This document shows, piece by piece, positions 17,072 to 26,798 of a stretch of 64,000 bases of DNA (the stretch's first letter is position 1; the number at the start of each line of letters is the position of its first letter). Source of the stretch: V1-33 sp039795165 (lineage in GTDB: Bacteria; Verrucomicrobiota; Verrucomicrobiia; Verrucomicrobiales; V1-33); the NCBI GenBank assembly GCA_039795165.1, contig JBDKER010000027.1:5426-69425 (forward strand), given 5' to 3'. Both the position numbers and the translations under genes were made by a program. The notes beneath the pieces were generated by a model. That model did no database searches. It saw nothing but the letters and a program-made list of their open reading frames with translations, and was not told where the DNA came from.

Positions 17072-20000
17072 TCAGGGAATCCGCACACGCCCAAAAATCC
17101 GCGCTTCCCCCGCGGCCGCCGTGCTGGACCGCCAGACTTCAGTGGCCGTGCCATCGGGGCGCAGCGTCCGCGATACCAGCACGTCCAACGGCTGCCACTC
17201 GGCCAGATCCACCGACATTTCCGGAACGTACTGCAGATCGCCGGCATCGGCACGGCGGTCCAACGTGAGCGCAAGGAACCGATCCTCTCCCTGGGCGAGC
17301 ACCTCAGCTTCCGGCAGCCTCGGCACCCCGGGCTGCTGCGGATCCCCGCCAAAGGCATACTCCAGCCGGTTCACGTAGCCATCGCCATCGTCATCCGCCC
17401 CCGGCCCGCCCAGCCCGGGATACTCCGCAGCCCACGTGGCATAGGAAATCAGATCGTCCGCTCCCGGACTGCCGCCCGGCTGCGCACTGGCTCGCCAGTT
17501 CTCCGGAACCGCATGATCCGGCAGCGCGGCCGGTGCCCGCAGCACCATCGTCGCACCAAGTCCGTCGGCCGCCTCCGGCCACGGTGCCCGGTCTCCATAG
17601 GTGAAGCCAATGACTTCCGTGCCGGCCCCGTAGCTCAGCTTCAGTTCTTCCCCCGCATTGCTGAGACTGCCCGATGCAAACGTTCCCGCAAGGATCCCAT
17701 CCAGCCCCGATCCCCAGCGCTGCCGGAAGGCCGCCACATCCTTCACCACAAGGGCAAAACCACCCGCAGGAATCACCCAGCCGGCCGGAAAATCAAAATC
17801 AACCCCCTTAGTAAAGCGCAGGCCGTCCATCGGCACCGCCGCATCACTGACATTGCGCAGCTCAATCCATTCAAACTGCCCGCTGTCCACAATCCCTGCC
17901 GCAGACTCGGCGGCCGTCACCGGTGCCGGATGGTAGTTCACCTCGCTGATCACAAGGCTCCGCTGGAACAGGGAAACATCCGGCACGCCAGCCGTGAACT
18001 GCACCGGCTCGGACCAGCGCGACCACCGACCGTTCGCATCACGGTGCCGCACCCGCGCCCGGTACGTCAACCCAGGCCGCACCGCCGTCACCGGCACCTT
18101 CACCGACGCCAGGAAAACCGGCAGCACGCCCGACGTCCAGACATCCTCGATCTCATACCTGCGCGGTTCTCCCGCCACATACCCAGGCACCCCGGGAGCC
18201 GCCACCGCCCCGATCCGCCACTGCATGCCCCCGAAAACCGTCCCATTCGAAGCCGGCACAAACGCCGAACTCGTGAACTCCAGCCCCGAAGCCGGATACC
18301 CCGCCGCACCGGCGTAGGCGATCACCGGCCGCGCCGGAAAGGAAAGGTCCGGCGTGGTCGGGTTGAGCCCCAGCCCGCCATAAAGCGATTCCCATTCCAG
18401 AAACTTGTAGCCATAGCCCTCGGGTCTTCCATTGCTCCGCACCCAGTTGCCTCCAGGCCACGCGTTCGTGCTGAACGATGTCAGGTACGACATGAGGCCC
18501 TCGAAATCACCAAACCCATCGCCATCCGGATCAGACAGCCGCCGCGTCCACCTCGTCACCACTCCCATCGGAGCCCCGCGTTCATCGGCAAAGGTCGCAC
18601 GGAAGAAGTTGCTCTTGTGATTGGTGTAGCCACTCGCCGTGCCGGCTGTGCCCGCTGTCCGCGGATGCATGTTCCACAGGGCCGCATCCGCATCAGCCCA
18701 CGTGAGAGCCTGACCCGCCGGATTCACCATCTGACCATACTCGTCAATCAGCTGCGCCATCTGCCCGCCATTCGGCGCAGGATCGGACGCCAGCAGATCC
18801 AGCAGTTCCCGGCAGCGGTTCCGGAACTCCACCGCAATGGCCGGCCGCCTCGTCACGGCCAGCCACTGATTGGATACCCCCGGCCACACCGTCCCATCCA
18901 GCGTGGCCGCCCAGTGATGCGCCGGCAGAAACATCATGTCCTGATCGTAGGGCATGATCACCCAGCGGTTGTCACCCAGCGGCGGAGCCGGCCGATGATA
19001 CGCCCGGTAGTTGTCCCCTCCTCGGATGTCCACATTCGCCACATAACGATTGAGCGCCTGAAACGTGCAGTACGCCGGAATATCGAGATTCGCGCGGTAC
19101 CACGCCTCGGTCTGTCCCGACTGCGTGGTGCCCGCCGCAAAGGCCGTCCAGTCGGTGTTGTCGCTGACCTGACTTTCAGACTGGTGCTTCTTGTCGGCTC
19201 CGTAGCCTTCGATGCTGTAGATGTTCCCGTCGGGCAGGTCCCGTTCGTCAAGAAAGGCTCCTTCGTACGGCTCCATCCCCGTGTAGAGTCCCCAGAAATC
19301 GGAATCATACTGATTGGCTCCGGTCTCCGCCGCCGCATCAATGACCCGCCAGTGCACGAAATGCGTCCGCAGCGCCGGCACGCCGCACAGTTCATAAATC
19401 CGGTAGCTGATCACTTCCTCGACGCCCGCCATTCCGCGGTGCACTGCACACCAGGGCGAAGCCGCCGCATCCATGCTCATGCTGTTCCACGTCTGGTCAT
19501 AATACCGGCCCCAGTTGTCCTTCACCCGGATGTTGCGGGCACGGTTGAAGTAGAAGGCCCATTTGTTCTTCCCGCTCACATAGGTCGAACCAATCCCCCG
19601 GTTCTTGAATTGAATGTGGTCATAAACCTTCCCGTCGTACACCATGGTCCCGGAAAACCGCTGGCCGTCACTGGAACTGTTGTACTGGCAATTGGTGACG
19701 TCAGTGCCGTTCGCAACGAGGTGCCAAGGGGGAATCGATCCCAGCAGCTCGGGCGAATAGGAATTCACAACCCCTCGCAGACCGGTGCCGCCAGGCGTGA
19801 TGGCCCCGCTCCACGCCGGAATCCCGTTGTAGCAGAAATAGGCGAAATTCGGCTGCTCATCATCGGCATAGGGAACCCGCACACTCCCACCGATCGTGTC
19901 GGCGGCTTCAATCCGGTAGCGGATCAGGCGTCGGTGGACCTGCACGGAACCCGGAATCCGGACCGACCAGATCCCGTCCCCGGCCAGCCCGTCTCCCTCG

Positions 20001-22252
20001 GTTCCCGCATCGTTCATGGCGAGCGCAATCCAGCCGTTCTCATAGGCGGCATCCGCCTTCCGGATGTAGACCCCGGGATTCACCACCTGATAAAGCACTC
20101 GGGCGGAGGCAACCCCGTTGCGGTCCTCGAGCTTCGCGGAAATCACCACATCCTGCCCCGCCGCCGGCGTCACGGGCGTGTGCTCGACCCGGCTCACCGC
20201 AGGGGGTGCCGCCACCGCAAACACCGAATTCGCTGCCCCCGGCGTCTGCTGGCGCGGCATGGCCTGCGAACTGCGCCAGGCCCCGCCCGCATCATTCTCC
20301 AGCGCCGGATGAATCAGCTCCATGCTCGGCCCAGCACCCGCCGCAGCCGTCGGCCACGGAAAACCTGGCGCATAATCGGCATCATCCACCGGGCCTCCGG
20401 CCGCATCCGTCAGCACAATCCGGTCGCCCCGGTTCCGCAGCCTCCCAGTCCATGCCCCGGCAGGCGCAAAACCATACGCTGTCTGAAAGGCAGCCGCATT
20501 CCCAGCCACCACCACATACCCACCGGGCGGCAGCATCACGCCCGCCGGAAAGGTGTAATTCACGGGCCCACTGAGCCGCCAGCCAGCGAGGCTGAAGGGA
20601 ACGGCCGCCGGATTCCACAGCTCCACAAACTCGGTATTCCGCGTCTCATCGGCAGGTTCGTAATGAACTTCATTGATGACCACCGCCGGACGCTGGCTGG
20701 TCTCAAAGGACTGCGTCGCCCCGCTCCATGAAGTTCCACCGGCATTGACCGCACTGACGCGGCAGAAGTAGCGCGTCCCGGGCTGCAGCGAGTTCAGATA
20801 ATGCCCGAAAACTCCCGTCTGCACTCCCAGATCAACCACCCGTTCCCACGCGGCCGCATCGTCGCCGCCATCCACGGTCCCCCAATGCAGCCGCACCATA
20901 GGCGCATCGTTGCCTGTAAAGGTCACCATCCCGTTGAGCAAGGCCGTATGCCCCGTCACTCCAAAGGCGGGCTGCAGCAGCACGGCCGCCCGGCTCACCT
21001 CGAGCGTCACCAGCCGCACGGAAGCATCCGCCCAGTCGGACCCCGCCTCGTTTTCCGCATACGCCCGGTAGAAATAGGGAGTCGCCACCGGAAGCCCACT
21101 GAGCACAAACGGGTAGGTCCCCGGTCCGGTCTGCATTCCCAGATCGACCGATGCCGCCCACGCCGCAGGATTGCTGCCCCCATCCGACGGACCATGGTAC
21201 AGCCGCAGCCGCGTCGGCGCAAACCCCGACGTTTCCAGCACTGCCCCCACCGTGGCTCCCGTCGCCCCGAGACCCGACGGTTCCGCATTTGCCACCACCG
21301 GCGGCAGAATCGCCAGCGGTGTCCCGAAGGTCTGCACCTCCGCAAGACTCAGAAATTCTCCCGCGATCGTCTCCACCCGGACCTTCCGCCCCACCAGATT
21401 CGGTTCCACTTCCGCCCCATACCGGAACGGCGTGACACTGCCGACCGCCATGGTAACCGTCTGCGACCACACTGTCGTCCCGGCCCCGTCCACCAGCCGC
21501 ACCCGCACATTGCTCGTGTCCGCCCCATCGATCCGGTTGAACAGCAGAATCGAAGCCACCCGCATGTCCGTCCCCAGATCCGCTTCCCAGAATTGCCCGA
21601 TCCCCGCCGCCGCCGAACGGTACACCGGCGAACCAGCCGCCCCCAGCGCTCCATGAATGTCACCATCATGGGCATCCCCGGCAGCCGTCCCGCTTCCAGC
21701 CGGCGAAGCCGCGATGCTCACCGGCGTGATGAGCGGTTCCCGTGACCCCGCCGTTCCCCAGACTTCCAGCTCGGCAAAGGTCAGGAAGTTAACCGCCGGA
21801 GCCGCATTGGAAACCCGCTCAATCCTCAGCAGATCAGCCTGCACCCCACGCAGCGCCGATGTTCCCCACGCCTTCGCATTCCCCGTATCGGTCGCCGCCG
21901 CCGCCAGAAACACCTGATTGAAGACTTCCACTCCACCCCGCTGCGCCACGATCCGGAAATTGCCGACCGATCCCTGCACGGCATCGCTCCGGTTGAAGAT
22001 CCGCACGTGATCCAGCACGCTCCCCGCAGGCAGAGTCACCTGCCACCACGACGGTCCCGCCTCGTTGAGCGTGTGAAAGACCGATCCCACCGAAAACGTC
22101 CCGTTCCGGTTCCCGTCGTTGCCATCGGAAGCAATCGATCCATACCCGTCGGACGATGCCGCCGCCGTGCCCGACCTCGCAAGATTCACCAGCGCCGCCG
22201 GGGCCGGCAGCAGGAACAGAAAACACAGAAAAATCGGCAGCAGCAGTTTCAT
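17072..22252 (-). CDS. Secreted giant: discoidin, lamin-tail and CotH-kinase domains
   Basis: The 1,726-residue protein has a signal peptide (about 1-20) then modules. Residues about 25-310 are two discoidin/F5-8C-like domains. Residues about 310-520 hold two Fn3-like modules (YFYRAYAENEAGSDW, YFCRVSAVNAGGTSW). About 525-640 is a first lamin-tail domain (VVINEVHYEPADETRNTEFV, VELWNPAAVPFSLAGWRLSG). About 700-1200 is the spore-coat CotH kinase-like region with NSMSMDAAASPWC and VIMPYDQDMMF. A second lamin-tail domain follows at about 1480-1620, and a calcium-type DDDGDGYVNRLEYAFGG near 1650. Such proteins are found on the surface of verrucomicrobia and planctomycetes; their substrates are unknown. 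There is no obvious sorting tail. Confidence 0.85.
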   Translation of the reverse strand: MKLLLPIFLCFLFLLPAPAALVNLARSGTAAASSDGYGSIASDGNDGNRNGTFSVGSVFHTLNEAGPSWWQVTLPAGSVLDHVRIFNRSDAVQGSVGNFRIVAQRGGVEVFNQVFLAAAATDTGNAKAWGTSALRGVQADLLRIERVSNAAPAVNFLTFAELEVWGTAGSREPLITPVSIAASPAGSGTAAGDAHDGDIHGALGAAGSPVYRSAAAGIGQFWEADLGTDMRVASILLFNRIDGADTSNVRVRLVDGAGTTVWSQTVTMAVGSVTPFRYGAEVEPNLVGRKVRVETIAGEFLSLAEVQTFGTPLAILPPVVANAEPSGLGATGATVGAVLETSGFAPTRLRLYHGPSDGGSNPAAWAASVDLGMQTGPGTYPFVLSGLPVATPYFYRAYAENEAGSDWADASVRLVTLEVSRAAVLLQPAFGVTGHTALLNGMVTFTGNDAPMVRLHWGTVDGGDDAAAWERVVDLGVQTGVFGHYLNSLQPGTRYFCRVSAVNAGGTSWSGATQSFETSQRPAVVINEVHYEPADETRNTEFVELWNPAAVPFSLAGWRLSGPVNYTFPAGVMLPPGGYVVVAGNAAAFQTAYGFAPAGAWTGRLRNRGDRIVLTDAAGGPVDDADYAPGFPWPTAAAGAGPSMELIHPALENDAGGAWRSSQAMPRQQTPGAANSVFAVAAPPAVSRVEHTPVTPAAGQDVVISAKLEDRNGVASARVLYQVVNPGVYIRKADAAYENGWIALAMNDAGTEGDGLAGDGIWSVRIPGSVQVHRRLIRYRIEAADTIGGSVRVPYADDEQPNFAYFCYNGIPAWSGAITPGGTGLRGVVNSYSPELLGSIPPWHLVANGTDVTNCQYNSSSDGQRFSGTMVYDGKVYDHIQFKNRGIGSTYVSGKNKWAFYFNRARNIRVKDNWGRYYDQTWNSMSMDAAASPWCAVHRGMAGVEEVISYRIYELCGVPALRTHFVHWRVIDAAAETGANQYDSDFWGLYTGMEPYEGAFLDERDLPDGNIYSIEGYGADKKHQSESQVSDNTDWTAFAAGTTQSGQTEAWYRANLDIPAYCTFQALNRYVANVDIRGGDNYRAYHRPAPPLGDNRWVIMPYDQDMMFLPAHHWAATLDGTVWPGVSNQWLAVTRRPAIAVEFRNRCRELLDLLASDPAPNGGQMAQLIDEYGQMVNPAGQALTWADADAALWNMHPRTAGTAGTASGYTNHKSNFFRATFADERGAPMGVVTRWTRRLSDPDGDGFGDFEGLMSYLTSFSTNAWPGGNWVRSNGRPEGYGYKFLEWESLYGGLGLNPTTPDLSFPARPVIAYAGAAGYPASGLEFTSSAFVPASNGTVFGGMQWRIGAVAAPGVPGYVAGEPRRYEIEDVWTSGVLPVFLASVKVPVTAVRPGLTYRARVRHRDANGRWSRWSEPVQFTAGVPDVSLFQRSLVISEVNYHPAPVTAAESAAGIVDSGQFEWIELRNVSDAAVPMDGLRFTKGVDFDFPAGWVIPAGGFALVVKDVAAFRQRWGSGLDGILAGTFASGSLSNAGEELKLSYGAGTEVIGFTYGDRAPWPEAADGLGATMVLRAPAALPDHAVPENWRASAQPGGSPGADDLISYATWAAEYPGLGGPGADDDGDGYVNRLEYAFGGDPQQPGVPRLPEAEVLAQGEDRFLALTLDRRADAGDLQYVPEMSVDLAEWQPLDVLVSRTLRPDGTATEVWRSSTAAAGEARIFGRVRIP

Positions 22253-22346
22253 CGGGGAGTCACCCCAGCATGACGGATGCCCGCAGGCATGTCACGACCC
22301 GATTTCCTCCCGCCGGAAATCCACGTCTCCGCACCACCCCCCCGGC

Positions 22347-22928
22347 TCAGGAGGCCAGAAAGGCTTCCCAGTCGCGGATCCCATGGGTGTTGCGGATGAA
22401 GGCAGACGCCGGCAGTTCCCGCGGAGGAACCGGAGCCCGCAGCAGCTGCAGCCCGGCTTCGTCCGGCGTCCGGTCCCCCTTGCGCTGATTCACCCGCTTG
22501 CAGGCCAGCACACAGTTTTCCCAGTTCGACGCCCCGCCGCGGCTCCGCGGCACCACATGATCGATATTCCCCTCTCCCGGCTGAAGCTGGCGTCCAGTGT
22601 ACTGACAGATACCACCGTCGCGTTCCCACAGCCCACGCAGCGAAAAACTCAGCCGCCGCCGCGGCATGCGCGCAAACCTCGCCAGCACCAGCACCGTCGG
22701 AGCCCGCACGGAACCACGCACCGTCCGCACCGGCAGATCATGTTCCCGCACCGGCAGCGTCAGCCATTCCTTCCAACCCACCGGACGCATGCCTTCCAAG
22801 GTGATGTCCAATCCACTCGCGGAACCAGTCGCCATCATCCCGAAGGCTTCCGCCGGGGTCTTCACATCAATCGCCTGCCAGTGCCGGTTCAGCACCAGCA
22901 CCGTCGGACTGCGGAGAATGTCGGTCAT
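22347..22928 (-). CDS. HNH endonuclease-family protein
   Basis: The 193-residue protein has the common stand-alone HNH layout: an N-terminal LRSPTVLVLNRHWQAIDV, then CQYTGRQL (zinc-type Cys), the HNH core IDHVVPRSRGGASNWENCVLACKRVNQRKG, and a short C-terminal region. Catalytic His is in DHVVPRS and the Asn in NWENC. These proteins are widespread in genomes and their targets are usually unknown; they may act in repair or in defence. The open frame extends to 23213, but the conserved start is ATG 22928. It lies between the two secreted giants on the same strand, with no linked methylase. Confidence 0.85.
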   Translation of the reverse strand: MTDILRSPTVLVLNRHWQAIDVKTPAEAFGMMATGSASGLDITLEGMRPVGWKEWLTLPVREHDLPVRTVRGSVRAPTVLVLARFARMPRRRLSFSLRGLWERDGGICQYTGRQLQPGEGNIDHVVPRSRGGASNWENCVLACKRVNQRKGDRTPDEAGLQLLRAPVPPRELPASAFIRNTHGIRDWEAFLAS

Positions 22929-23154
22929 GCCAGATAGCAGAAGTTGCGGCGCGGCAAGCAAAACGCCGTGGGGGAACCGGTGGCAATTCCGGTTCTTCAT
23001 CAGCGTATCCGCCCCAGCCGCTGCCAGCCCGCAGGCAGACGCGAGGATCAAAGCGCATCTCTCCCTCCCCGGCAACCGCACGATAACAGAATTCACAGGG
23101 CACCGCCCGACTGCAGCGCCGCTCCGCCCGCAAAATCCGGCAACTCCCTGTCCG

Positions 23155-26100
23155 TCAGGGCTCGGGAATCCGGTGAATCGTCCCGTGAATGACCCTTTCC
23201 TGTTCGCTTCCATCGGCCCCGCGGAACCGGCAGCTCACCGACACCCCCATGGCAGGATGCAAACCGGGCACGGTCAGGACCACCGTGCGTTCCCCGCGCC
23301 GCGCCACCGCCGTCACCTCCAGCGCATGCTCTCCCACATGCCCGCTGCCATAGTTTGCCGACCGCTTCAGATCCCACGCCCGCACCTCATAGCGGCCCGC
23401 CTCACCTACGGTCGCCGCATCCGGCGCATCGCTCAGATCAATCTCCACCGCATCGCTCCGGAACCGCAGCCCAAGTGGCTGCAGAGCCGGTCGACCAGTC
23501 CAGCGGACCCGGTAGAATCCACCGGGCTGACTCTGATTCCCCGCCCACGCAAACATCCCGCAGGCATAGAACTGCCCATCCCGTGGGTGGAAACGCCCGC
23601 GCATCACCCCGGTCGGAAACTGCGGCAGCGGCAGCGCACACATCCCCCCCTGCGCCTGCCCACCCACCATCTCGTGCGGCACAGTGTAGATCCGGCCATA
23701 ACCATACGAAAGATTGAGCAGCGCCCCATTGAAGGGACCCCAGCGGGCTTCCCGCGGCACCCACACCAGTTCGGATGGCGACCGGTCGAACGCATTCGTG
23801 ATCCAGCAGAGCGGCTGCACCATGGCCGCATCGGAGGAATCCGTCACCGGTGTGTACCCGAACATGTTCCCGTAGAATTCCTGCGGCCCGGTCCCACGCA
23901 CCAGATTGATCCGGTTCTTCGGCGTCCAGAAACCTTCCTGATCAGTCACGAAAAAGGTGCCATCGGGATTGAGACAGACTCCATTGGCCGCCCGGAAGCC
24001 AGTCGCGAGAATATCCGTGCGCCCTCCATCGGCACTCACCTTCAGAAGGGTCCCATGATGCGCCACCACTTCCTTGAGCGCATGCCTCCCGGACTTCGCA
24101 TAGTAGAAATTCCCAGCCGCATCGGCCTGCAGCCCCATCGCAAATTCATGGAAATGCTCGGTGACCTGATGATCACTGTTGAAGCATTCCACGAAGTCCG
24201 TCTCGCCATCGCCATTCCGGTCGTGCAGCTTCGCAATCTGATCGCGGCAGCACACGTAAATCTCCCCACCGACAATCTTCAGCCCAAGCGGCTGAAACAA
24301 TCCCGTAGCCATGCGGCGCCAGCGGAGCTTCCCAGTGGCTTGACCAATTCCCTCTACACTCCACACATCTCCCATCCACGTGCAGACGACCGCCCGGTCG
24401 CCGTCGGGATGGAAATCAAAACCAGTCAGCCGCAGCCACGACTGCCACGGATTGGCGCCAGCATCCGGATGAGTGAGCACATCGGCCGCAAATGGCCCGG
24501 ATTCGTCCCCGGGAGCAATCTCGGTCTCCACAGTCTGATCCCACTGGGCCGGTCCGCCCTTCGTCAGTTCCCCCAGATCCAGCGGAAGCCGCGCCGCCCG
24601 CACAAGGGCCTCCACACTGGCATCGTCCGTTCCCCGCGTCAGCCCGATCCGGAAGTTCACGGGCGTGGCCGCCGCCGGAATGGTAAGCACGTGAAACCCG
24701 GCCTCCTGCGCGACGCTCAACCCTTCTCCAGCCACGTGCACCACGAACCCGTCTGCTTCCGGGGCCACCCGCAGCCGCAGATCACGCGCGGATTTCCCCG
24801 CATTGATCGTCCGCACAAACAACGGATGCGTCCCGTATTCGATCAGCTCCGCAGCTTCAAACAGGCGCGCCTCTCCCACGGTGTACTGCAGCACGCTGAC
24901 CGGGCCATGCCGATGCAGTCCCTCGAACCGGCACCATGTGCGCGGCAGCGGCCCGTACGGCTTCCCATCCCTCCCGCGGAACCTCAGATCATCCCAGTCG
25001 CCAGTCTCAGGATTCGCCCAGGCCGGCGCATCGGGATTCACAAAAAGCGGTTCCCCCGTGAGGCTCGCATGCGTCCCATGCGAGCCATCGAAGGCGACCC
25101 CGCGCCAGTCAATGAACGACCCCGTGGTCGCCGCAGCCGCCTGCAGGGTGTCGTGCTCGTAAACCATCCATGCCCGGCCGCGCGAAACCCCGCCGGTTCC
25201 CTCGTCCAGCCGCACCGCAATCCCCTTCTGCGCAATCGTCTCCGGCCCGGTCTGATAGGTCCACATGAGATACGGACCGTAGTCCATCCGCTCGTGCTGC
25301 GTCGCCGGATCTTCTTTCGGCACTTCTTCGGCAGGCAGCGTCTTCATGCGCCGCGGCAGCGATGCCAGCCACTGTTCATCCGGCTCGGCATACTGCGACG
25401 GATGGAACGGCCGCACGAGGCTCTCCCGGATATAATGGATCACAGCGTACTTCTGCGCAGCCGTGTACTGCGGCATCGGCATCATCAGCCCATAGCCATG
25501 CGTCAGCGTCTGATACTGACGCCATGGATCGCTCCCGTTCCGGAAGTCCTCGAGATGGAATTTCCGCGATGTCGGCATCGAACCTTCCTGCTTTTCGGTG
25601 CCATGACAGGTCACACACAGGGTCCGGTAAATCTTCGCTCCCTCGGCCAGCGTCGCCTCATTCTGTCCACGGATGAGCACGGCATGATCCGCCACATCCA
25701 ATGGCTGCGCCCACGCCCCGCGAATCTCCGCACCGCCTTCCAACTGCAAACCCAGCCTCACGGGAATTCCAGGAATGCCCCGCGGAAAGGTCGCTTCGGC
25801 TGTTTCTCCCTTCCACTCGTACAGCGGGGTATTGACAGCACCCGCCTCGCCCCGGCTCAGCGCCTTGGCTTCCTCATCGCTCAAACCACGTTCCCAGTAC
25901 CGCAGCTGACTCACTCCACCCTTCCCGAGATCACCCACAAAACCCTTGCTGCCCAGCCCGACATGCAGCCGATGCCCCTCGGCATCCGGACGCCGGAAAC
26001 CTTCCCCGCTGCCATCGGGCCGCCCGTCCACAAACAACCGCACCCGCCCGTCACTGACCCGCAGCACCGCCGAATGCGGCTTCCCATCATTCAGATTCTG

Positions 26101-26691
26101 CGCCCGCCCCGTCACCGCCCCCAGCCAGCCGACATCGTAAAACAACCGGCCGTCCCGCAACCCCAGCATCTTGGCCCCGGGTTCCCATTCCTCTCTCCGG
26201 CAGAACGAAAACAAGGCCCCTTCACCCCCCGCCCGGAACGATACCATCACCGTGAAATCCCGGTCGAACCTCAGCTGCCCCGCGGGCTGCTCCTTCGCTT
26301 CCCCTGCCGTCACCCCCATGGCGGCATCCTCCGCCACCGGCTTCCCGTCAATCTCGGCACTGTAGATTCCCGGATTCCCCTCCAGCTGCTCGGCCCGTAC
26401 CTCAATCGTCCGCCAGCGACCATCCGCCGGAGCCTCCAGCGGCAGCACCGCTCCCTCGCCAAACTGCAGCGACGCCCGCGCCGCTTCCCCGGGCAGACGG
26501 AACTCCAGATGCACCCGGAAATTCGCCAGCCGCTGCGGATGCACCCACCGCTGCCCACCACCGCCTTCCCGGTAGTCCGGAAACAGGGCCACCCTCGTCT
26601 GCTCCGGCGTCAGAGACGGAACCAGAGGAACCTGCCCCCCCGCAGGCAGCAAACCCAGAAGCACAGCAGCAGAAATCAGTGACGCACGCAT
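23155..26691 (-). CDS. Secreted DUF6797-like protein with cytochrome c domain
   Basis: The 1,178-residue protein has a signal peptide (about 1-20), a LamG-like jelly-roll region at about 40-290, one heme c site CVTCH at residues 359-363 inside a small cytochrome c domain that reaches about 430, and then a long beta-propeller-like region (about 740-1060) with repeats such as LKIVGGEIYVCCRDQIAKL and FHPDGDRAVVCTWMGDVW. This matches the large verrucomicrobial/planctomycete protein class described as DUF6797 or 'membrane-bound dehydrogenase', thought to oxidise sugars in the periplasm, although the function is unproven. A ThuA protein is 107 nt away on the same strand, a common neighbour of this class. 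Confidence 0.8.
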   Translation of the reverse strand: MRASLISAAVLLGLLPAGGQVPLVPSLTPEQTRVALFPDYREGGGGQRWVHPQRLANFRVHLEFRLPGEAARASLQFGEGAVLPLEAPADGRWRTIEVRAEQLEGNPGIYSAEIDGKPVAEDAAMGVTAGEAKEQPAGQLRFDRDFTVMVSFRAGGEGALFSFCRREEWEPGAKMLGLRDGRLFYDVGWLGAVTGRAQNLNDGKPHSAVLRVSDGRVRLFVDGRPDGSGEGFRRPDAEGHRLHVGLGSKGFVGDLGKGGVSQLRYWERGLSDEEAKALSRGEAGAVNTPLYEWKGETAEATFPRGIPGIPVRLGLQLEGGAEIRGAWAQPLDVADHAVLIRGQNEATLAEGAKIYRTLCVTCHGTEKQEGSMPTSRKFHLEDFRNGSDPWRQYQTLTHGYGLMMPMPQYTAAQKYAVIHYIRESLVRPFHPSQYAEPDEQWLASLPRRMKTLPAEEVPKEDPATQHERMDYGPYLMWTYQTGPETIAQKGIAVRLDEGTGGVSRGRAWMVYEHDTLQAAAATTGSFIDWRGVAFDGSHGTHASLTGEPLFVNPDAPAWANPETGDWDDLRFRGRDGKPYGPLPRTWCRFEGLHRHGPVSVLQYTVGEARLFEAAELIEYGTHPLFVRTINAGKSARDLRLRVAPEADGFVVHVAGEGLSVAQEAGFHVLTIPAAATPVNFRIGLTRGTDDASVEALVRAARLPLDLGELTKGGPAQWDQTVETEIAPGDESGPFAADVLTHPDAGANPWQSWLRLTGFDFHPDGDRAVVCTWMGDVWSVEGIGQATGKLRWRRMATGLFQPLGLKIVGGEIYVCCRDQIAKLHDRNGDGETDFVECFNSDHQVTEHFHEFAMGLQADAAGNFYYAKSGRHALKEVVAHHGTLLKVSADGGRTDILATGFRAANGVCLNPDGTFFVTDQEGFWTPKNRINLVRGTGPQEFYGNMFGYTPVTDSSDAAMVQPLCWITNAFDRSPSELVWVPREARWGPFNGALLNLSYGYGRIYTVPHEMVGGQAQGGMCALPLPQFPTGVMRGRFHPRDGQFYACGMFAWAGNQSQPGGFYRVRWTGRPALQPLGLRFRSDAVEIDLSDAPDAATVGEAGRYEVRAWDLKRSANYGSGHVGEHALEVTAVARRGERTVVLTVPGLHPAMGVSVSCRFRGADGSEQERVIHGTIHRIPEP

Positions 26692-26798
26692 AAATTCGAA
26701 ACTCGGAAACGTTCAGGTTCTTCTCACATTATCTACGGGCCCGCCGCGGTTTCCCGCCCGCACCCGGACAGATTTCGTTGCAGTTTGCCCACCCTTGC

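Noticed and set aside
17513..20731. A very long plus-strand open frame (over 1,000 codons) opposite the CotH/lamin-tail gene
   Set aside because: It is rich in Arg, His and Pro with no domain; it is the antisense of a strongly GC-biased gene. The same is true of 22666-26682, 49474-53682 and 54430-56328.
22929..23154. N-terminal extension of the HNH protein, or a small gene
   Set aside because: The residues before ATG 22928 are not like the family start and the region has no independent start signal; treated as intergenic.
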